From assembly GCA_025450475.1 (NCBI GenBank), contig JANWHJ010000052.1:1-5366 (forward strand): DNA of 5,366 bases, in the 5' to 3' direction. The first letter of the stretch is position 1, and each line of letters starts with the position of its first letter. Of the stretch, positions 1 through 5,010 are shown piece after piece. The position numbers were made by a program, and so were the translations under genes. Under the pieces are notes generated by a model. That model was not told the DNA's origin. It searched no databases and worked only from the letters and a program-made list of their open reading frames with translations. This stretch comes from Nitrososphaera sp. (GTDB lineage: Archaea > Thermoproteota > Nitrososphaeria > Nitrososphaerales > Nitrososphaeraceae).

Positions 1-1101
1 ACTTCATCCAGCTTTATGCTCCAGCTCGTCGGCTATTCACTCATCGACTCCTACGATGGCACAGTGCAAATCATCGTGACTGGAGACGACTATTTTTCAG
101 AAATGTTTCTCAATCAGTACGAGGAGACAGGCGCCACAAGAGAAGTGCCAGCATGGCTTGCAGGTCAGATAAGGTACCCAGAAGAAATGTTCATTTGGCA
201 GATTTCAAAATTTAACACTTACCACGTCACCGACCCCGGCGCGTTCACTGAAACAAAAGACCTTTACAAAGTCGCCGGCGAATCTGGTGAACTTGAACCG
301 CGCTATGGGTTCGCCAAGCCACAGGGATTCGAAAGCCCCGAGTTCATCGGATTCCAGTCGCTCCAGCTGAAAGAGCCGCAGTCAAGCAATCTTGTTGGGT
401 ACATGGTCTTTCAAAACGATCTTGAACATCTGGGCAAGATGACTTTTTACTCGATGCCTGCAGATTCGTCGATAGCGTTCATCAGCCCTCCGACTGCAAA
501 GACCACTTTTACAGGGAGCGCCGAATACAAAGAAGCCAAAAAGATCCTCTTCGGTGATACCAGCCCTTCAATTGGCGAGATAAGCCTCTACAAAGTTGGC
601 GATTATGAAATCTATTTCATTCCCGCTTTTACCAGCACAGGCGGCAAGCAAGTCGACGTCGTTGGCGCAGTTGGCGCCGCATCGGCAACCGGAACCCACC
701 AGGTTGGCCTTGGCCAGACGCCCGCTCTGGCATTTGAAAATTATCTGCAAAAGCTGTCTGGGGTCAAGCCGATTGACCAGTCGCCGGGAGGCAACCAGAC
801 TGCAGATGACAGGCAGAGCAGAGTATCTACCCTCGAAAAGGTCTTCACTGACGCGGGGTTGATTGTGGTTAGACCAACTACAATATCCGCGCCTATAGAG
901 TTTAAGGAAGCGCAGGCTGCATATAGGTCAGAGCCGGACCTTGCGCAAACACAAGTGGCGATCCGCGGCTTTATACAGGAGTTTGTGCCGGAGGGCGGGC
1001 GAGTGTTTGAATGGCATGAAGGAAATGCTGTCAATTTTGGCGTTTTGAGAGAAGTTGATGGCATTGTGGAGAACCACTATATTTCGATAGGGATGGTCTA
1101 G
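1..1101 (+). CDS. UPF0182 family membrane protein, C-terminal part (5' end outside window)
   Basis: The reading frame is open from base 1, so this is the 3' part of a longer gene; ATG at 16 is only an internal methionine (called residue 1 here). Family recognition rests on the conserved C-terminal, non-membrane part of UPF0182 (COG1615). The blocks are YSLIDSYDGTV (7-17), the hallmark QIRYPEEMF (51-59) followed by YHVTDP (69-74), LVGYMVFQNDLEHLGKMTFYSMP (126-148), and ISLYKVGDYEIYFIPAF (189-205). Family proteins are usually around 900 residues, with about seven N-terminal membrane helices and a large extracytoplasmic domain; those helices would lie upstream of the window. Their function is unknown. 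Past a polar linker (about 251-268) there is an extra alpha/beta-looking segment (271-361) that I do not recognise from bacterial members. The stop codon abuts the ATG of the next gene, which suggests co-transcription. Family call is firm; function is not assignable. Confidence 0.87.
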   Translation, partial: TSSSFMLQLVGYSLIDSYDGTVQIIVTGDDYFSEMFLNQYEETGATREVPAWLAGQIRYPEEMFIWQISKFNTYHVTDPGAFTETKDLYKVAGESGELEPRYGFAKPQGFESPEFIGFQSLQLKEPQSSNLVGYMVFQNDLEHLGKMTFYSMPADSSIAFISPPTAKTTFTGSAEYKEAKKILFGDTSPSIGEISLYKVGDYEIYFIPAFTSTGGKQVDVVGAVGAASATGTHQVGLGQTPALAFENYLQKLSGVKPIDQSPGGNQTADDRQSRVSTLEKVFTDAGLIVVRPTTISAPIEFKEAQAAYRSEPDLAQTQVAIRGFIQEFVPEGGRVFEWHEGNAVNFGVLREVDGIVENHYISIGMV

Positions 1102-1650
1102 ATGCAGGTGCTCGTGGTAGACAACCTGTCTCCGTTTACGTCGGATATACTGAACTGCCTTGGACGCCTCGGAGTGCGTTACATCTTACAGAAATATTCT
1201 GAAGTGTCGGACTCAGATTTCGCAGCGTGCGATAAGGAGATACTGTCAGGCAGACGCAGGAACAGCAAGGAGGTAAACGTAGCGAATTCAAGAATAATAA
1301 GGGATTCCAATAGCTGCGACAAGCCTCTCCTAGGCATCTGTTACGGCGCAGAGATAATAGCCCTCACGTTAAGCGGGTCGATCCGCAGGATGCCCGCCCA
1401 CATGCAAGGCAATATTGCAGTATTAGTGTCTGACCAAAATCAACTGACAGGGGAGAAGAAATCGATTTCGGTGTACGAAAGCCACGGGTACTGCGTCGCT
1501 AGGCTGCCTGCGAGTTTCAGATCGCTTGCAAGCTCGCAGTACTGCGAGCATGAGATATTCGCAAATGGCAAGATTTACGGGACTCAGTTTCACCCTGAAA
1601 AGAGCGGGAGCGACGGTCTAGCGCTCCTCCAGAATTTCGCCAACTTATGA
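1102..1650 (+). CDS. Class I glutamine amidotransferase, stand-alone domain (GuaA subunit A-like)
   Basis: A 182-residue, single-domain class I (triad) glutaminase. The nucleophile elbow is LLGICYGAE with Cys80, and the His-Glu pair is in YGTQFHPEKSG (His164, Glu166), so the full Cys-His-Glu triad is present. SHGYCVARLP (128-137) corresponds to the 'SHxDxV..LP' segment of GMP synthase glutaminase subunits. Such domains hydrolyse glutamine and pass ammonia to a synthase partner; archaeal GMP synthase uses a separate subunit of about this size. The usual oxyanion-hole sequence SGGP is replaced by SGRRRN (49-54), so it may be a divergent paralogue rather than the true GMP synthase subunit. No ATP-pyrophosphatase or other synthase partner is visible beside it. 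ATG follows the preceding TAG with no gap, which suggests translational coupling. Glutaminase fold and triad are seen directly; the acceptor reaction is unknown. Confidence 0.85.
   Translation: MQVLVVDNLSPFTSDILNCLGRLGVRYILQKYSEVSDSDFAACDKEILSGRRRNSKEVNVANSRIIRDSNSCDKPLLGICYGAEIIALTLSGSIRRMPAHMQGNIAVLVSDQNQLTGEKKSISVYESHGYCVARLPASFRSLASSQYCEHEIFANGKIYGTQFHPEKSGSDGLALLQNFANL
1532..1549. repeat. Perfect 18-base palindrome inside the amidotransferase gene
   Basis: GCTCGCAGTACTGCGAGC is its own reverse complement over 18 bases. It lies inside the coding sequence and encodes residues SSQYCEH, shortly before the catalytic histidine. In RNA it would fold as a 7-bp GC-rich stem with a GUAC loop. It may be a chance by-product of codon choice or a dyad bound by a protein; nothing else in the sequence decides this. 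Confidence 0.5.
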
Positions 1651-1657
1651 GAAGGAT

Positions 1658-1665
1658 TTTATTTC
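1658..1665 (+). promoter_or_regulatory. Candidate archaeal TATA box for the C39-like/TPR gene
   Basis: TTTTATTT is centred about 26 bases upstream of the TTG at 1688, the distance expected for a TATA box when transcription starts at or next to the start codon. A purine-rich stretch (GAGAAGGA, 1649-1656) sits directly upstream, where a TFB recognition element would be. No Shine-Dalgarno sequence precedes the TTG, which fits a leaderless message. The gene may still also be read through from the amidotransferase. Confidence 0.45.
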
Positions 1666-1687
1666 CACTAAAAACAATTCACACTCC

Positions 1688-2623
1688 TTGGAGTCACGGC
1701 CTGAACATTTCATCAGCCTTCCACTCGTAAACAAGAGTGAAGAAAGCCCGCTTTTGCCGCTCGTGATAAACGTCGTCGCAAAGTACTGGGGCGAAGACAT
1801 TATTCTGCAGGCAGCTGACAAAGCAAGAGGCTCTGCGATGATTGACGGCATCTTGCTTGCTGAAAGCCATAATCTGACCACTTACATTTACAAGAGCTCG
1901 ATAAAGGATCTGAAAAAGCGGATTGACCAAGGCATACCTCCCATCGTCATAATGCCGGGCATTCAAGGGACGGTGCAGCACGCCATGGTCGTATCAGGCT
2001 ATAGCAGCGACGAACGTAGGATCCTGACATATGTGCCAGAGCCTGACACCGTGGGCGCGATCCCAGAATCGAGATTTGAGCGGGACTGGGAGCAGGATGA
2101 CATGACTGCGATAATCATGATTCCGTCAGACATGAAGGACATGCTAGAAAATGAGCGCTTAATATTCAAAGATTCGAATAGAATCTGCTTTGAGGCCGAA
2201 GGGCTGCGGCAGCGCGGCGAGTTAAACAAAGCTTTCGAGAAACTGCGAAAGGCAATAGAGATTGACGCGGACAATGCGCAAGGGTGGTGCCAGATTGCCG
2301 GGATGTTCAACGAAACGAACTCCGACGAGGCACTCTCTCACTACGAAAGGGCAATAAAATTGAACCCGAAATACTTCCTTGCTTACCGTGGACTTGGCAA
2401 TTATTATCTGAAAAAGAAGGATTATTCACTTGCGGAAGCTTATTACGATAAGGCAATAGGTGTCAACCCTTCAAGGTTCGGCCCGATTTACAAGAACCGC
2501 GCGATAGCAAGGATGCAGCTAGCTAACAGCCAGGGAGCAAAAGAAGACCTTGTAAAATACCTTGAGCAGACGCCGGCGGCAGAGGATAGGAAGGACATAG
2601 AAGCAACCATCGCCCAGTTCTGA
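1688..2623 (+). CDS. Peptidase C39-like (probably inactive) domain plus TPR repeats
   Basis: Residues about 9-147 follow the layout of C39-like papain-fold domains: PLVINVVAKYWG (24-35) matches the end of the first catalytic helix, and QHAMVVSGY (97-105) carries the second catalytic residue, His98. A WEQDDMTAIIMIP stretch (134-146) ends the domain. The cysteine expected in a 'CGPA' motif is absent: the aligned region reads SPLLPLV, with Leu at that place, and the only cysteines are Cys167 and Cys201. The acidic third residue is also displaced (VPEPD, 116-120). About 165-300 forms roughly four TPR units (for example LGNYYLKKKDYSLAEAYYDKAIGVNP). C39-TPR fusions are known in bacteria with unassigned roles. 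No signal peptide or membrane helix is visible, so it is probably cytoplasmic. TTG at 1688 is the only standard start in the open stretch from 1622 that keeps the whole domain. It is likely a peptide- or protein-binding scaffold, by inference. Confidence 0.8.
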   Translation: MESRPEHFISLPLVNKSEESPLLPLVINVVAKYWGEDIILQAADKARGSAMIDGILLAESHNLTTYIYKSSIKDLKKRIDQGIPPIVIMPGIQGTVQHAMVVSGYSSDERRILTYVPEPDTVGAIPESRFERDWEQDDMTAIIMIPSDMKDMLENERLIFKDSNRICFEAEGLRQRGELNKAFEKLRKAIEIDADNAQGWCQIAGMFNETNSDEALSHYERAIKLNPKYFLAYRGLGNYYLKKKDYSLAEAYYDKAIGVNPSRFGPIYKNRAIARMQLANSQGAKEDLVKYLEQTPAAEDRKDIEATIAQF

Positions 2624-2643
2624 CTAGACTTCTGTACTGGTTC

Positions 2644-2666
2644 AGACGTCTTAAGCTGAGATGTCT
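2644..2666 (+). terminator. Hairpin in the convergent gap, possible transcription end
   Basis: AGACGTCT (2644-2651) and AGATGTCT (2659-2666) pair as an 8-bp stem in the + strand RNA, with one G-U pair and a 7-base loop. A moderately T-rich stretch (ATTATTCTCCCTTT) follows shortly after. It sits 20 bases past the stop of the TPR gene. On the minus strand the same stem has an A-C mismatch, so it suits the + strand better. There is also a T5 run at 2708-2712. Archaeal termination depends mainly on oligo-T, so the assignment is tentative. Confidence 0.35.
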
Positions 2667-2711
2667 CGATATCATTATTCTCCCTTTGGCAATTGGTTGC
2701 AACTTGATTTT

Positions 2712-3851
2712 TCAATATTGCTGGCCGGTAAGCGACCTGACTGCCAGCTTGAACTCTTCGCCTGAAAGTGGAGGCACGTTTGCAAGCTTTAGGTTTTCTT
2801 TGACATGTTCGATCTTTTTCTGCCCGATGAGGGACGCAACCACCGACGGGCTCGACCTTAGGATCTGGACAAGCTTGCCCACCGGGTAGCTCATGCCCCC
2901 ATAGTCAGGGATTTTTGCTTCCAAGAGCTTGCCCTGAAAGAGCGGTATGCTGGTGAACACACCCACATTTAGCCGGGCTGCCGCCTCCAGAATAGTCAGA
3001 TTCTTTTCAAAGGCAGCAGCTTGGTTCTTCAAAAGCAATGCTTCGCTGTATGCGAGGTTGTAAGGCAGCTGGATGAACCTAAACCCATGATTCTTACCGC
3101 CCACGCTTTCCGCTGCCTTGACTGCCTGCTCTAGCGACAGATACTCGTGAGCGTCAGGCGGCACGCGGAAGCATGTCCACGTCGCCATGCCATAGTAGCG
3201 GATCTTGCCCTGCGTCCGGTAATTCTCATAGACTTCAAATACCTTCGTAAGCATCTCCATAAACCGGTGCCTGCTGACGTCCTTATTCCAGCTTTCAAAC
3301 GCGTTGTGAAGGTAGACTAGGTCAATGGTAGAGAGGTGCATGTTCATCAGCGACTTGTCGATGCACTTTGCAAGGTAATTGGCGTTCATGACGTTGTAAC
3401 CGGAGCTTATGTCGGCTGCAGCCATGACTTCAGTTTGGATGTACATCTTGTAGATGTATTCCATCACGTCGACTTTCGGATAGTCACCGTCGTTTGTGAT
3501 GTAGCCGTTCTTTGTTGACACAAACACTTGATCGCGCGTTACGCCATGGTTTGCTAGCCTCAGGAGCGCCCTTCCTATGCTTTTTTCCGACTTCATCGCG
3601 CGGTAGTTTATGGCAGTGTCGATCACGTTAATGGCGCCGGACTTTACCGACTCGTAGACCGCGTCTTCAACCGCCAGGTCATCCTCGTTTGTGGGCTCAC
3701 CCAAGTACGTCCCCATCCCAATGCTGGAGAGGTGCAGGCCGTCAAACACCCGGAAGTGGGCGGTAGATCTGCCCTGCGTGGCCGCATACTGAGAGTATTT
3801 CTTCGTGCCCTCTGGCGTGGCGTGACCCGGTAATATCTCGAATGATGACAA
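2712..3851 (-). CDS. Aldo/keto reductase, complete
   Basis: A cytosolic NAD(P)H-dependent oxidoreductase of the TIM-barrel aldo/keto reductase superfamily, 379 residues from the chosen start. The catalytic tetrad is complete: Asp78 and Tyr83 in NVIDTAINYR, Lys114 in VFVSTKNGY, and His182 in IDLVYLHN. Near the C-terminus, RSSPSVVASLIGQKKIEHVKENL (332-354) matches the cofactor-binding segment of the family, and HGFRFIQLPYNLA (255-267) is typical of a longer subfamily found in bacteria and archaea whose substrates are unknown. TTG at 3851 is preferred because the subfamily begins close to the motif LPGHATPEGT, here at residues 7-16, and a TATA-like box lies 26 bases upstream. A GTG at 3899 would add 16 unconserved residues, and its only SD-like purines (GGGAG) overlap the codon. 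The gene is divergent from the seven-helix membrane protein. The reductase call is firm; the substrate cannot be deduced. Confidence 0.9.
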   Translation of the reverse strand: MSSFEILPGHATPEGTKKYSQYAATQGRSTAHFRVFDGLHLSSIGMGTYLGEPTNEDDLAVEDAVYESVKSGAINVIDTAINYRAMKSEKSIGRALLRLANHGVTRDQVFVSTKNGYITNDGDYPKVDVMEYIYKMYIQTEVMAAADISSGYNVMNANYLAKCIDKSLMNMHLSTIDLVYLHNAFESWNKDVSRHRFMEMLTKVFEVYENYRTQGKIRYYGMATWTCFRVPPDAHEYLSLEQAVKAAESVGGKNHGFRFIQLPYNLAYSEALLLKNQAAAFEKNLTILEAAARLNVGVFTSIPLFQGKLLEAKIPDYGGMSYPVGKLVQILRSSPSVVASLIGQKKIEHVKENLKLANVPPLSGEEFKLAVRSLTGQQY

Positions 3852-3871
3852 CGCCCCTATAGGAACGATCG

Positions 3872-3881
3872 AAAATAATAA
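3872..3881 (-). promoter_or_regulatory. Candidate TATA box for the aldo/keto reductase
   Basis: Read on the minus strand this is TTATTATTTT, centred about 26 bases before the TTG start at 3851. Spacing fits an archaeal promoter producing a leaderless or nearly leaderless message. If translation instead began at GTG 3899 this box would be inside the coding region, so it also supports the shorter start. Confidence 0.45.
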
Positions 3882-3898
3882 TGAATCGAATCTTGCCA

Positions 3899-3913
3899 CT
3901 CCCTTTAAGGGAG
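3899..3913. promoter_or_regulatory. Inverted repeat between divergent promoters, candidate operator
   Basis: CTCCCTT (3899-3905) and AAGGGAG (3907-3913) are exact inverted copies around a single central T. The repeat lies between the two opposing TATA-like boxes, directly upstream of the one serving the membrane-protein gene (centre about 42 bases before its ATG). A dimeric winged-helix regulator bound here could control one or both divergent genes. Which protein binds, if any, cannot be seen. Confidence 0.45.
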
Positions 3914-3919
3914 CAAGCC

Positions 3920-3926
3920 TTATTTT
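3920..3926 (+). promoter_or_regulatory. Candidate TATA box for the seven-helix membrane protein gene
   Basis: TTATTTT is centred 25 bases before the ATG at 3948 in an otherwise GC-rich stretch, as expected for an archaeal TATA box with transcription starting at or very near the ATG. No Shine-Dalgarno motif stands before that ATG (GAGATAACAGT), which fits a leaderless message. Confidence 0.5.
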
Positions 3927-3947
3927 GCGCGTACACGAGATAACAGT

Positions 3948-4715
3948 ATGACACCGCTGGACCCGAACGTGCTTAACCCGTTCGTTCTGGTGAGCCCAAC
4001 CGTTGCTCCGGCATTAGCCGTCGCTATTACCTTAGTTTCAGTGTCGCTATCACTGATGATCTCGCGCTCCTTTTTCAAATCGTATAAGTTCTCCGGCTTT
4101 GGCTATCTGCTGGGCCTGCCGGTGGGTTTCGCTTTCCTAGGGGCTTCGTTCATGTTCGAAGTAGGAAGCCTGATGTACAGAACAGATCCATTGCTGTATC
4201 CTGCGTTTTTTTGGATCCAGATATCGCTCCAGTCGGAAGCGTTTGCTCTCATAGCACTGTCCTACTACTACAAGAACTCTGACAGTGGGCAGATGGGTAG
4301 GAGCCTGCGCGCAAGGGACATGCTTGTAATCATGCTCCCCCTGTCAATGATCGCAGTACCGTTCGTGCTGCCAACCTTCACGCTGGCCACCGAACCATAC
4401 TTTAATTACGCCGACCTTGCAGACCTTAGCTTTTACATGAGGATATTCAACGTGGCTGTGATAGCGTACATATTCAAGAGTACGATCGCGTCACTGGCAA
4501 AAGCGGCTAGCATCAAGCTACTGTACGTGCCGGCGGCATTTGCTCTACTAGAGCTTGAGCAGTATTCGCTCGTGCTCGCGTACTTTGACAACAGTGCCGG
4601 CGCGTTCATAGGCTCGGCCGCTGCGAGAATTGCAGGCCTTTCACTCTTTGTGTACATTATGCATAGCGTGACTTCTAGGAAGAGGATTGAGATTGAGGCA
4701 AGAAAAGCGGCATAA
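3948..4715 (+). CDS. Seven-transmembrane protein, putative sensor, unknown family
   Basis: A 255-residue integral membrane protein. Hydrophobic segments fall at about 17-38, 51-74, 84-107, 124-146, 162-184, 189-211 and 217-240, making seven helices. Positive charges concentrate in the loops after helices 1 (SRSFFKSYK), 3 (KNSDSGQMGRSLRARD), 5 (AKAASIK) and 7 (SRKRIEIEARKAA). Loops after 2, 4 and 6 are acidic or neutral, giving an outside N-terminus and inside C-terminus. Charged or polar residues inside the membrane include Glu71 in helix 2, Glu97 in helix 3, Arg165 in helix 5, Glu202 and Glu204 in helix 6, and Arg227 in helix 7. No transporter, rhodopsin (no retinal lysine in helix 7) or enzyme motif is recognised. 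It resembles the many uncharacterised seven-helix proteins of thaumarchaea. Its 3' end overlaps the start of a winged-helix gene, so the two are likely made together; a sensor or regulator-tethering role is inference. Confidence 0.8.
   Translation: MTPLDPNVLNPFVLVSPTVAPALAVAITLVSVSLSLMISRSFFKSYKFSGFGYLLGLPVGFAFLGASFMFEVGSLMYRTDPLLYPAFFWIQISLQSEAFALIALSYYYKNSDSGQMGRSLRARDMLVIMLPLSMIAVPFVLPTFTLATEPYFNYADLADLSFYMRIFNVAVIAYIFKSTIASLAKAASIKLLYVPAAFALLELEQYSLVLAYFDNSAGAFIGSAAARIAGLSLFVYIMHSVTSRKRIEIEARKAA
4682..4686 (+). promoter_or_regulatory. Shine-Dalgarno site deciding the start of the winged-helix gene
   Basis: GAGGA (within AGGAAGAGGA) ends 6 bases before the TTG at 4693, a normal spacing. 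The alternative TTG at 4687 follows it directly with no spacing. This site favours 4693 and lies inside the membrane-protein gene, consistent with translational coupling. Confidence 0.4.
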
Positions 4716-5010
4716 ATTGCAATTATTCTACGAGATTCTGTGCGCGATTGAAGAGGACACATTGCATAATGAAATAGCCAAGCCTACACACGTCCAGCAC
4801 TTCACCCGACTGTCGTACGATAAGATGATGAACCACTTTGACGAGCTGGAAGAAAAGGGCATGGTGCACAGAGTGAGCGGACTCGTCGCCATGACTGCCA
4901 AGGGCAAGATGTTCATCGAGCAGTACGATCAGCTGATCAGCCTGATAGAAAGCGCGGGCCTATATCCGGTCAGCAGCGCATTTACAGAATCAGGCTCAGT
5001 GCCAGAATGA
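4693..5010 (+). CDS. Winged-helix DNA-binding protein (HTH_45 type)
   Basis: A 105-residue protein with the small archaeal winged-helix layout. A basic start (RQEKRHK) and first helix LQLFYEILCAIEE (about 9-21) are followed by an extended T/H-rich segment. The recognition region LSYDKMMNHFDELEEKGMVHRV matches the family pattern 'LSYxxxxxYLxxLxxKGLL'. A wing strand ending in the signature MTAKGKMFIEQYDQLISLI (about 67-85) closes the domain. Such proteins bind promoter DNA as dimers in the cytoplasm. The start is one of two close TTG codons (4687, 4693); the second has a better spaced Shine-Dalgarno site. It overlaps the end of the seven-helix gene by 23 to 29 bases and has no separate promoter, so both are probably expressed as a unit. 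A role in reading a membrane signal, or in controlling the divergent inverted repeat, is inference. Confidence 0.85.
   Translation: MRQEKRHKLQLFYEILCAIEEDTLHNEIAKPTHVQHFTRLSYDKMMNHFDELEEKGMVHRVSGLVAMTAKGKMFIEQYDQLISLIESAGLYPVSSAFTESGSVPE

Noticed and set aside
741..1064. Minus-strand open frame of 107 codons opposite the UPF0182 gene
   Set aside because: It is fully antisense to a recognised conserved coding region, its protein has no recognisable motif, and no promoter or ribosome site is visible.
1999..2310. Minus-strand open frame opposite the C39-like/TPR gene
   Set aside because: Serine-rich low-information translation antisense to a clearly coding TPR region; a shadow of the real frame.
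2696..2703. 8-base palindrome GTTGCAAC in the convergent gap
   Set aside because: Too short to support a hairpin or operator; palindromes this size are frequent by chance.
2686..2889. Plus-strand open frame running into the aldo/keto reductase
   Set aside because: Most of it is antisense to the conserved cofactor-binding end of the reductase; no family features.
3852..3899. N-terminal extension of the aldo/keto reductase from GTG 3899
   Set aside because: The extra 16 residues are not part of the recognised subfamily start, the only purine-rich ribosome site overlaps the GTG, and the stretch contains the likely TATA box for the shorter form.
4433..4762. Minus-strand open frame across the membrane-protein/winged-helix junction
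   Set aside because: Antisense to two supported genes, and its translation is only a reflection of hydrophobic codons on the other strand.
4927..4938. 12-base palindrome GATCAGCTGATC
   Set aside because: It lies inside the winged-helix gene and encodes part of its conserved last helix (DQLIS); a 12-base palindrome is expected by chance at about this rate.
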